64,000 nucleotides of DNA from Bacteroidota bacterium (GTDB taxonomy: Bacteria > Bacteroidota > Bacteroidia > Bacteroidales > UBA6013), in NCBI GenBank assembly GCA_020048645.1, contig JAIFMG010000097.1, forward strand, positions 1 through 64,000, in the 5' to 3' direction. Made by a program: the position numbers and the translations under genes. Within the stretch, counting starts at the first letter, position 1. Each line of letters opens with the position of its first letter. A model generated the notes under the pieces. It searched no databases and was not told the DNA's origin. It worked only from the letters and a program-made list of their open reading frames with translations. This document shows, piece after piece, positions 30,164 to 39,500 of the stretch.

Positions 30164-31404
30164 GTTTCTCCTACTTCGTGGCCCGGAGGATGGTCCGGAA
30201 GGAAAAAGGACAAGAGCGCTCGGCGGCCCGCTCCATCGTGGGCATCGCCGTGGCCAGCATCGCCCTCGGGCTTGCCGTCATGATTCTATCCGTGGCCATC
30301 CTCACCGGATTCAAGCGCGAAGTATCCCAGAAAGTCGTCGGCTTCGGCTCGCACCTGAGCATCGTCCGACACGATACGAACAACTCTTTCGAGAGCCAGC
30401 CCATCAATCTTCGACAGCACTTCTACCCCTCGCTGGCCGACGAGCCGGGCATTCTGCACATACAGCCCTACGCCACCAAGGCGGGCATCATCAAGACCGA
30501 CTCGACCCTCCAGGGCATCGTGCTCAAAGGCGTCGGCCCCGACTTCGACTGGGACTTCTTCGAAGGCAACCTCACCGAGGGCCAAATCCTTGACACACAA
30601 GGCGAAAGAACCGAGGGCATCCTGCTTTCGCAACAAACCGCAGACCTGCTCGAACTCAAGCTCGGCGACGCCTTCGCGATGTACTTCATCCAAGACCCGC
30701 CCCGCGCCCGCCGCTTCGAGCTGGTCGGCATCTTCCGAAGCGGGCTAGAGGAATACGACCGCCTCTACGCTCTCGTGGACATTCGGCACATCCAAAAGCT
30801 CAACGACTGGACGGAGGAGCAAGTCAGCGGGTTCGAGGTTTTGGTCGAAGACTTTTCCCAAATCGAGGAAGTCGAAAACAGAGTGCGTGACCTGGTCGCC
30901 TTCAACTACGAGCCTGGGGCCGAAAAGCTGAAAGTCATCAGCATTCGGGAAAGTTCGTCGCAGATATTCGATTGGCTTGAACTTTCCGACACCAACGTGC
31001 AGGTCATCCTGGTGCTGATGCTGCTGGTGGCGGGCATCAACATGATCTCGGGCCTGCTGATCCTGATCCTCGAAAACACCCGAGCCATCGGTCTCTTCAA
31101 GGCGATGGGCGCCACCAACTGGCAGGTTGTCAAGGTGTTCCTGTTCAACGCGGGCTTTCTGGTCGGCAAGGGCTTGGCCTGGGGCAATGCCATTGGCCTG
31201 GCCTTGGCCCTGGGGCAAAAGCGCTGGTCGTGGGTTACGCTCGACCCGGAATCCTACTACGTCTCGGCAGTACCCATCAATTTGGAAATCACGCACTTGC
31301 TGCTGCTCAACGGCGGGGCGCTGCTGACCATCCTGGCGATGCTGCTCTTGCCCAGCCTGATGGTGCTCAAGGTATCACCGGCCAAAGCCATCGCGTTTGA
31401 ATGA
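30160..31404 (+). CDS. LolC/LolE-type (FtsX family) ABC transporter permease, GTG start
   Basis: GTGA overlap with aminotransferase stop; VSFSYFVARRMVRKEKGQERSAARSIVGIAVASIALGLAVMILSVAILTGFK. Confidence 0.88.
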   Translation: MSFSYFVARRMVRKEKGQERSAARSIVGIAVASIALGLAVMILSVAILTGFKREVSQKVVGFGSHLSIVRHDTNNSFESQPINLRQHFYPSLADEPGILHIQPYATKAGIIKTDSTLQGIVLKGVGPDFDWDFFEGNLTEGQILDTQGERTEGILLSQQTADLLELKLGDAFAMYFIQDPPRARRFELVGIFRSGLEEYDRLYALVDIRHIQKLNDWTEEQVSGFEVLVEDFSQIEEVENRVRDLVAFNYEPGAEKLKVISIRESSSQIFDWLELSDTNVQVILVLMLLVAGINMISGLLILILENTRAIGLFKAMGATNWQVVKVFLFNAGFLVGKGLAWGNAIGLALALGQKRWSWVTLDPESYYVSAVPINLEITHLLLLNGGALLTILAMLLLPSLMVLKVSPAKAIAFE

Positions 31405-31434
31405 TGGACAACATTTAATCTGACAATAAAAAAA

Positions 31435-32172
31435 ATGAAACTATACACCAAAAACATCATTAAAAAATACGGAAAGCGCGTTGTCGTGAAAGGAGTATCC
31501 GTAGAAGTGGAAAAAGGCGAGATCGTCGGTCTGCTAGGACCCAACGGCGCCGGCAAGACGACCTCTTTCTATATGATCGTTGGCCTGATCAAACCCAATG
31601 AAGGCCAGGTATTTCTGGATGACAGGGACATTACCGACGAGCCCATGTACCGCCGCGCCCAACTCGGAATCGGCTACCTGGCCCAGGAGGCCTCCGTGTT
31701 CAGGACATTGAGCGTGGAAGACAACATCAAAGCCGTGTTGGAAATGACCCAGCTCAGCAAGGCCCAACAACGCGAAAAACTGGAATCCCTACTGGATGAG
31801 TTCGGCTTGCACAAAATCCGCGAGAGCAAAGGCATCCAACTTTCGGGCGGCGAGCGGCGCCGAACCGAAATCGCCCGCTGCCTGGCCATCAACCCGAGCT
31901 TCATCTTGCTCGACGAACCCTTCGCGGGCGTTGACCCCATCGCCGTCGAGGACATTCAGAAAATCGTGGCCAAACTGAAAGACAAGAACATAGGCATCCT
32001 CATCACGGACCACAACGTGCAGGAAACCCTCTCCATCACCGACAGGGCCTACCTGCTCTACGAAGGCAACATCCTCAAATCAGGGACAGCCGAGGAGCTG
32101 GCCGCCGACAAGCGCGTCCGCGAGGTTTACCTGGGGAAAAACTTCGAACTTCGAAAAGTGGCCAAGGACTGA
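31435..32172 (+). CDS. lptB: LPS export ABC transporter ATP-binding protein
   Basis: [73 protein letters not shown]. Confidence 0.95.
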   Translation: MKLYTKNIIKKYGKRVVVKGVSVEVEKGEIVGLLGPNGAGKTTSFYMIVGLIKPNEGQVFLDDRDITDEPMYRRAQLGIGYLAQEASVFRTLSVEDNIKAVLEMTQLSKAQQREKLESLLDEFGLHKIRESKGIQLSGGERRRTEIARCLAINPSFILLDEPFAGVDPIAVEDIQKIVAKLKDKNIGILITDHNVQETLSITDRAYLLYEGNILKSGTAEELAADKRVREVYLGKNFELRKVAKD

Positions 32173-32233
32173 TCCTCCGGCCGACCGATTCGCAAAAGGG
32201 GCTATAAAAACACGAAAGAAACATCTCGAATGT

Positions 32234-33280
32234 TCAAAAGGCCCTTTTCCAAAAATGGTTCAAATTTCGGTAGAACAACCGCTTGACATCGCTTGGGCTC
32301 CATCCTCTTTCCAGCAAAACCTGACGCAAGTTTTCGAGCTGTTCGGGCCGGCTGATCGGTGGGGGCGGGCTGATCCGGCCTTCCCAGTCGGTGCCCAGAC
32401 AGATGTGCCGCGGGCCCACCACGCTACGGATATGCTCCAGGTGGGCCACAAGCGCTTCCCAACTGGCCTCGCGGCTGCCGTCGATCAGGGGGCTGTGCAG
32501 GCAAAAGCCAATCATTCCGCCAGTAGCCGCGATTGCCCGCATCTGCTCGTCCGTGAGGTTGCGCGCGTTGTCGCAACAGGCACGGGCATTGGAATGACTG
32601 GCAATCAAGGGCTTGCCATGAACATTCAGCTCCACGGCCTGCCAAAAGGCCGTGTCGGGGAAATGCGAAAGGTCCAACAGCATCCCAAGCTGCCAGGCCC
32701 TTTCCATGACGGCGCGCCCTTGCGCCGACAGCCGACTGCCGGCCGCCAAAGGCATGACGGGGGAAGGCCGAGCCCCAGCAGGCGGCTCGAAGCAAGCGTG
32801 GTGGAACCAATGCGCCAAACCCAACGCGCAAACCCCTGCGGCGGCCAGGCTGTCCACCCAAAACGCCTCCCCATCGAGCAAGTGGGCATTCTCAATGGCA
32901 AAGGCGATATTGGTTTTGAAGGGCGATTTTCTATGCTTTTCAACACTCAGAAAATGAAAGTCGAAATCATGCGAATCGCGAAATGCCCGAAAAAAAACCA
33001 ATACCTGCTCCATCGAGACCGTATCAGCATGACGCATCTCAAATTGGGGAAGCCCAAGTGAAAAAAACAACAAATCAGCCTTTCCTATCGAGTGGTAGTT
33101 TATGGCCGCCGCGGTATCCCTCAAACCATAGAGGCCATCGTTGTGAAAAAGCCTGCTCAAGCCGCTGTTGTGCAGATCAGAGAACCGAACGGGATCTTGA
33201 ACAATCTGTTGGCCAAAAACATGGCTTTTTGCTGCCATGCCTATTGCCAAACAAATTGAAAATATATAAATCAATTTCAT
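32234..33280 (-). CDS. Membrane dipeptidase (peptidase M19) family protein
   Basis: LDLSHFPDTAFWQAVELNVHGKPLIASHSNARACCDNARNLTDEQMRAIAATGGMIG. Confidence 0.88.
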   Translation of the reverse strand: MKLIYIFSICLAIGMAAKSHVFGQQIVQDPVRFSDLHNSGLSRLFHNDGLYGLRDTAAAINYHSIGKADLLFFSLGLPQFEMRHADTVSMEQVLVFFRAFRDSHDFDFHFLSVEKHRKSPFKTNIAFAIENAHLLDGEAFWVDSLAAAGVCALGLAHWFHHACFEPPAGARPSPVMPLAAGSRLSAQGRAVMERAWQLGMLLDLSHFPDTAFWQAVELNVHGKPLIASHSNARACCDNARNLTDEQMRAIAATGGMIGFCLHSPLIDGSREASWEALVAHLEHIRSVVGPRHICLGTDWEGRISPPPPISRPEQLENLRQVLLERGWSPSDVKRLFYRNLNHFWKRAF

Positions 33281-33852
33281 TCTTCTGATTCGAAAAACTC
33301 GCGGTTCAAAGCCAAAAGCTCCACGTCATAGACCAGTATCGCCCTTGGCGGAATACACTTTCGGTCACCCAACAGTCCATGGGCCAGATGCGGCGGAACG
33401 ATGAAACGAGCCTTCTGACCTTCCCGCATCAAGGAAATTCCGTACTCGAGCCCCATCTCGACCTTTCCTGCTCCAATGACAAATTGCAACAATCCCAAAG
33501 AATCGGACGTATAGCAAAGAGTCCCATCGAGCAAGGCCAGCCGATAAGCGATCGTGACGGTGTCCCCCGTCTGGGCAACAGGCCCTTCAAGCTCTTGGCC
33601 AGCGTAGATCTCATAATAGAAATTGCGCTCGGTGGTCTGCATGTTCCAGCCCCGGCGCTCGGCATAGGACCCAATGGCCTCCAAGTCCTTCTCGATGAGG
33701 CCCTGGTTGGCCAAGGCGAGCTTTTCATCCAAGGCTGGCCCGTCGTTTTTGGGCGCGGTACCCACCGCAGAATCGGCGTCCGGCTGATGGCCGCAAGAAA
33801 AAAAGAAGCCTGCCACCAAACCAAGCCCGAAACAAACACGCTTCATGTCCAT
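33277..33852 (-). CDS. FKBP-type peptidyl-prolyl isomerase, putative lipoprotein
   Basis: Lipobox-like FFFSC; VTIAYRLALLDGTLCY...QFVIGAGKVEMGLEYGISLMREGQKARFIVPPHLAHG; ATGA overlap with next gene. Confidence 0.88.
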   Translation of the reverse strand: MDMKRVCFGLGLVAGFFFSCGHQPDADSAVGTAPKNDGPALDEKLALANQGLIEKDLEAIGSYAERRGWNMQTTERNFYYEIYAGQELEGPVAQTGDTVTIAYRLALLDGTLCYTSDSLGLLQFVIGAGKVEMGLEYGISLMREGQKARFIVPPHLAHGLLGDRKCIPPRAILVYDVELLALNREFFESEE

Positions 33853-33868
33853 TATAAAAAAGTTAAAA

Positions 33869-34927
33869 TTAGTCTTCAGCTTGCAATTTAAGAGCGAGTT
33901 GGCGAAGTTCGTCGCGATGGTTTTCAACTTGTTGCACGAAAAACTCGACTGCCTGCTCAAGGGTCTTGTCGGTGAAGCGCCCACCTGCGGCCATCGAATG
34001 TCCGCCTCCGTTAAAACCCTCTCGGGCAAACCGGTTGACATCCCACTCGTTGGACGAACGGAATGAGCATTTGATATCACCGTCGCCGGCCATGAAGAGC
34101 GCAGCAAAGAAGATTCCTTTGACGGCCAGCGGCATGTTGACAAAGCCTTCCACATCACCCTTTTCGTATTGGAATCGTTTCTTTTCTTCGCTATCAATCA
34201 CAATGTAGCCGTATCCCAATTCTGGAACAATGACCATTTTCTCACTGAGGCAGTAGCCCAAAAGCCGAAGCTGCTGCTCCTTCTGGCGGTTGTTGACGCG
34301 ATCCTGAACCTCAAGAACATCCACCTCTTTTGTAATCAACTCAGCAACAGTGAAAAACGTGATGGGGTTTCCACAATTGTGCCGAAATCCGCCCGTGTCG
34401 GTCATGATGCCCAGATAGAGACAAGTCGCGCCGTCCTTGTCCAGCCAAAGCAGCCATTCCATGCGATTCATGAGACTGTGCAACAACTCGCAAGTCGAGC
34501 TGACAGAGGTATCGGATATGACAAAATCGTATTGGTCAGGCATTGGGTGGTGATCCACCAAAACGGTTGTCGCCTTGGGAAGTTTCTCGATGTACTCGGC
34601 CAACTCCTTGCCCATGCGCTGGTTGGTGTTGAAGTCAACGAAAAACCGCAAATCGGCAGTGGCAATGATCTCTCGGGCCCAATCGCCCTGGCGGTCGAAG
34701 TTGATGATGGACTTCGCGCCCGGCATCCAGGCCAAAGAATTGGCGAATCCGTTGGGCACGACGAAATGGGCGTCAAAACCCATTCTCCGGAAGAGGTGCC
34801 ACAAGCCCAAGCCAGAGCCAAGGGCATCGCCGTCGGGGTTGACATGGCAAATTATGACAATTCTCTTGGACTCAACCAACCGTGTGCCCAATCTGTGAAC
34901 AAAATAATCATCAAGAATCAATCTCAT
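33869..34927 (-). CDS. DHH family phosphoesterase (NrnA-like)
   Basis: IVIICHVNPDGDALGSGLGLW, VDHHPMPD, C-terminal DHHA1 FNGGGHSMAAGG. Confidence 0.93.
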   Translation of the reverse strand: MRLILDDYFVHRLGTRLVESKRIVIICHVNPDGDALGSGLGLWHLFRRMGFDAHFVVPNGFANSLAWMPGAKSIINFDRQGDWAREIIATADLRFFVDFNTNQRMGKELAEYIEKLPKATTVLVDHHPMPDQYDFVISDTSVSSTCELLHSLMNRMEWLLWLDKDGATCLYLGIMTDTGGFRHNCGNPITFFTVAELITKEVDVLEVQDRVNNRQKEQQLRLLGYCLSEKMVIVPELGYGYIVIDSEEKKRFQYEKGDVEGFVNMPLAVKGIFFAALFMAGDGDIKCSFRSSNEWDVNRFAREGFNGGGHSMAAGGRFTDKTLEQAVEFFVQQVENHRDELRQLALKLQAED

Positions 34928-34938
34928 GGCAAATTGTT

Positions 34939-35349
34939 TTAAACGGGGAAGTGATGTCGTATCTTTTCGAGGAAAGGCTCCGGCGCCCGCATGGGACGGC
35001 GGGTTTTGGCATCCACCAAGACCAGGGTAATGTGGCCCAGGTTGAGCAATTGCCCAGCGGGGTTGAAGGTTTCGTAATCGAAGCGAATCTTGACGGTCGG
35101 GAGCTGCTCCATGCGGGTACGCAGGCGAAGCAGCTCATCGTAAAGCGCTGGTATCTTGTACTGAATGTTGACTTCAAGGACCGGCATGAGCATGCCCAGC
35201 TCTTCGATTTCACGATAGACCAGGCCGTGTTCGCGCATCAACTCCGTACGGCCCATCTCGTAATATTGCACGAAGTTGGAATGATGGATGTATCCCATCT
35301 GGTCAGTCTCGACATAACGCGTCCGAAATTCGATTTCGTGTGTTATCAT
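34939..35349 (-). CDS. Acyl-CoA thioesterase (4HBT/hotdog)
   Basis: RTRYVETDQMGYIHHSNFVQYYEMGRTELMREHG. Confidence 0.93.
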   Translation of the reverse strand: MITHEIEFRTRYVETDQMGYIHHSNFVQYYEMGRTELMREHGLVYREIEELGMLMPVLEVNIQYKIPALYDELLRLRTRMEQLPTVKIRFDYETFNPAGQLLNLGHITLVLVDAKTRRPMRAPEPFLEKIRHHFPV

Positions 35350-35374
35350 TGGTCTTGAAGGTTGAGTTTGTGTA

Positions 35375-35932
35375 TCACTTGTCTTCCACTACACAATATA
35401 TGTCAATTTCTACTTCATTGCCAACCATGAGGGTGCCCGTATCGGTTGCGATTCCGTAATCGAGCCGATTGATGCGGAACGTTCCGGTGTAAACTATTCC
35501 AATTCCAGCCGCCAAACCGGTTGGAAAGGCTTTGATGGGGATGCTGACCTGGCGGGTTACTCCCCGAAGGGTCAGCTTCCCATCTACGGAAAAACCTTCG
35601 CCAGCGGATTGGATGGACTGGCTCTGGAAACGAATGTTCGGGTAGGCCGCGGCATCGAAGAAATCTGGCTTTAGGAGATGCTCGTCACGGCTCTCATTTT
35701 CAGTGTTTATCCTGGAGACAGGAAGGCTAATATCACAAGATACAGGAATATTTCCTGCCGGGCCAAAAGTTACAGCACCTGCCATTCTGTCAATCTTGCC
35801 CTCCACGGTGTTGAATCCCATGCTGGAAATGCTGAACCTCACGAACGACAAATCGGCAAGAACATGGCTTTGGGCCTGTGAGGGCAGGCAAGCGCACCCC
35901 AAAAGGAGGATGGACAGCAAGTATCTTCTCAT
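35375..35932 (-). CDS. YceI family protein
   Basis: Signal peptide; SRDEHLLKPDFFDAAAYPNIRFQSQSI, LTLRGVTRQVSIPIKAF. Confidence 0.93.
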   Translation of the reverse strand: MRRYLLSILLLGCACLPSQAQSHVLADLSFVRFSISSMGFNTVEGKIDRMAGAVTFGPAGNIPVSCDISLPVSRINTENESRDEHLLKPDFFDAAAYPNIRFQSQSIQSAGEGFSVDGKLTLRGVTRQVSIPIKAFPTGLAAGIGIVYTGTFRINRLDYGIATDTGTLMVGNEVEIDIYCVVEDK

Positions 35933-36334
35933 CTTTTTTTTCGTGAAAGTAATGCAATTAGAGGAAAAACGAAAAGGGTGGGCCCCTATTGCCTATCAAC
36001 TGGCCGCGCCGGCCTGCATTGCCTGAGGGCTCTAACCACTTTTCGCAGGCCGCATAACCCGAGTCGAGACGCCACAGATTGGCCGACTTCCGAGGTAATT
36101 CACTTCCCAAAAACTGGCAAGCGGAACGATATTCTGTTAGAAATCCATCGCTATTGTGCGACACGGACCCCGGAAAAACGAAAAACAGTAGATCGTATCT
36201 ATCTTATTTACAAGAACTTGGAAAAGTTTTTAGCCAATTTGCCTTGAAAAAAATTTTTCCAAACTTTTCTTTGTAACTTTCAAACAACCAAGACAAAGCG
36301 AGACTCGCGCCAAAGCGCCAAGCAAAATTGCCAT

Positions 36335-36451
36335 TCGCATTCGTGGCCTGCCGCTGAAACTTGTGCTGCTAGCCTCGGACTAGAGAAACGAGTTGGCAAG
36401 TCCCCGACTTCTCGCGAATGTTTTCTAGTCCTCCAAACGCTTGGAATGCGA
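36335..36451 (+). other. Candidate structured RNA / leader upstream of GH81 gene
   Basis: Nested complementary segments 36335-36342/36444-36451, 36377-36384/36424-36431, 36389-36392/36411-36414, 36398-36402/36406-36410. Confidence 0.4.
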
Positions 36452-36533
36452 CAACAAGCGAAGCCAAACAATCATGGTCGGCTATGGCCGAGAAAATCGT
36501 TTGTCATTTTTTTTAACCCTCAATTTTTCAATA

Positions 36534-39500
36534 ATGCAAAAACAAAACCCAAACAGATTCAAGCGCCTGAGCATTCTGGCGACTGCTTTCTGCCTCCTGC
36601 CTTTCGTGGGCTGGAGCCAAACCACGCCGGTCGGCAGTGGCAGCTACACGAACACTTTCCCAGGAGTTGACGAAGCGGGAAGAAACGGCTTCCCACAAGG
36701 GACGCCCTACACCATCGGGCCAGCAGCGGAAAAGCCTGTTCCTACGAACGATTGGTGGAGCAACAAGGTCAAAAATCCGCACAGCGACAACCTCTTCAAC
36801 TACCCGCTGACGATGAAGACGGTCAACGATGGCCTCTTGGTAACGTTCATCCCTTGGGGGCCCATCGATGATGTGCAGCCGGTCATTGTCGGCGTCAGCG
36901 GCCTGAACGCACCGGCTGCGAACGTGTCAAATTTTTCGGATTGGACCGTTACGATGGATTGGGCCAGCGGAGATCATGAATTTACCGCAACTTCCGGAAT
37001 CGGGATGCCTTTTATCTATTTCGGGAAGAACTCGGAAGACATTGCCCAAGTGAAAATCAATGTGGGCAATGTGATCCTGGATGGAGAAATCCTGCTGGTC
37101 GAAAACAGCCGCAACGGGGCGGACTATGCGATTTACGCCCCGCAAGGAAGCACCTGGGAACAATCGGGGAACACCTACACTTCCACGCTCAACGGCCAAG
37201 ACTACTGGTCGATGGTGATTCTTCCTCCGCAGGCCACAAACATTGCCGAAACGGCCAACGAGTTCCAGAAATACGCCTACGTGTTCCCCAGCAACACGCT
37301 GACCAGTTGGGAGTTTGACGAATCAAACTCCGTGGTCAGCACGTTTTTTGAGCTGACGGTTGATGTGAAGGAAGGAACGGAAAACACGATGCTAGTAGGT
37401 CTTTTGCCACACCAATGGAACAACCTGGCCCCAGGCTCGCCCAATTTCACGGCGCACAGCTACCCCACTGTTCGGGGGCAGCTCAAAATGATGGAAACCA
37501 ACTCGTTCACGGTTCAAAACACCTTTCATGGCATATTGCCGACCCTACCCTTTTTGGACCAGTACAGCGAAAGTTTCAACGCCAGCGATCTGTTCGAGAA
37601 GGTCAAGCTGCTTGAAAACGACCAACTCAACTCGTGGACTGACAGTTACAACGAAGGACAAGAAATGAACAGGCTCATTCAGACAGCCCGCATCGCGGAG
37701 CTGACTGGCGATACGGTAGCGTTGCAAAAGCTGCTCACAACAGTGCGCACCCGGCTCGAAGATTGGCTTGAGTACTCATCGGGTGAGGTGGCTTTTCTGT
37801 TCTACTACAACGAGACCTGGTCGGCCATGCTGGGCTACCCGGCTGGGCACGGCCAAGACCTGAACATCAACGACCACCACTTCCACTGGGGCTACTTCAT
37901 CCACGCCGCCGCGTTTCTGGAACAGTACCAGCCTGGCTGGGCCGAAGAGTGGGGCGGCATGGTCAACCTCCTGGTCCGCGACGCGGCCTCGCCCAGCAGA
38001 GACGACGAAATGTTTCCGTTTTTGAGAAACTTCAGTCCTTACGCAGGACATTGTTGGGCGAATGGTTTCGCGACTTTTCCGCAAGGAAATGACCAAGAAT
38101 CGACCTCGGAGAGCATGCAGTTCAATTCATCGCTCATCCACTGGGGTGAGGTGACGAACAACACCAGCATCCGCGACTTGGGGATTTACCTTTACACCAC
38201 CGAGCAGACGGCCGTCGAAGAGTATTGGTTCGACATGTACGAGCGGAATTTCGGCCCGAACCAGCAGTACAGCCTGGTTTCCAGGGTTTGGGGAAACAGC
38301 TACGACAACGGGACCTTCTGGACGGCGGACATCGCGGCCAGCTACGGTATCGAGCTGTATCCGATACACGGCGGCTCGCTCTACCTGGGCCATGACACGG
38401 CTTATGTCGATAAACTCTGGACAGAAATTGAGCAAAACACGGGTATCCTCGACAACGAGCCGAACGTCAACCTTTGGCACGATGTCATGTGGCAATATTT
38501 GGCTTTCATCGATCCGGCAAAAGCCTTGGAGCTTTACGAATCGTACCCAGATCGCAGCCTGAAATTTGGGGTCAGCGATGCCCAGACCTACCACTGGCTG
38601 CACGCGATGAACGTGCTGGGCAAAGTTTGCGCAGACCTGACGGCCGACCACCCTCTAGCCGCCGCGTTCATGACCAATGGCGACACGACTTACGTGGCCC
38701 AAAACTACGGCGACCAGGACATGAACGTTGTTTTTTCCAATGGATACGTTCTTGAAGTTCCTGCTAAAGAACTTGCCACCAGCAAGGACATCGACCTCCA
38801 AGGGCAACTGACCAGCAGCTTCAACCAGGCGTACTTGGGCGGAAGCGTCGAACTGGAACTGGTCATCGCTGAAGGAACTGCCAGCAAAGTCGAGTTCTAC
38901 AAAGGCGATAACCTATTGGCTACCAGCACTCAAGCCCCGTTCGTGGCCACCGCAGAAAACCTTTCTGCCGGCCGGCATACCTTCCTGGCCCGGATGTACC
39001 AGGGCGAAGCCTTCAACCTGAGCAACATGCTGACGGTCATCGTTGGCGACCAACTCCCTTACACGGGAAGCCCCATCGCTCTGCCCGGAAACTTCCAAGC
39101 CGCGCACTACGACATCTTCGAAGGGGGAATCGGAAACGGAATTGCCTATCAGGACATGACAGCCCAGAACGAAGGCAACTTCCGCGAAAACGAGCATGTT
39201 GACGCCCAAACCAATGCCACCGAAGGCAACTATGTCGGTTGGGTCGCTGGCGGAGAATGGCTGGAATTCACGGTGGACGTGCAGCAAGCGGGCAACTACC
39301 AGCTCGTGTTTCGGTACGCCAGCGGCAACAGCGCCGGAGGTGGACCGCTGCGCATCGAAAGTGACGGACAGACTGTCAAATCTGACATCACCGTTGGCAC
39401 TACTGGCAACTGGAACACATGGGCCAGCAAAACCGTCGGGGACATTCCGCTCAAAAGTGGGCAGCAGGTCCTCCGGCTGTACTTTGAAGGGGGCGAGTTC

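Noticed and set aside
36280-36471. 63-aa minus-strand ORF in the GH81 upstream region
   Set aside because: Short, no start context or family; the region is better explained as noncoding structure.
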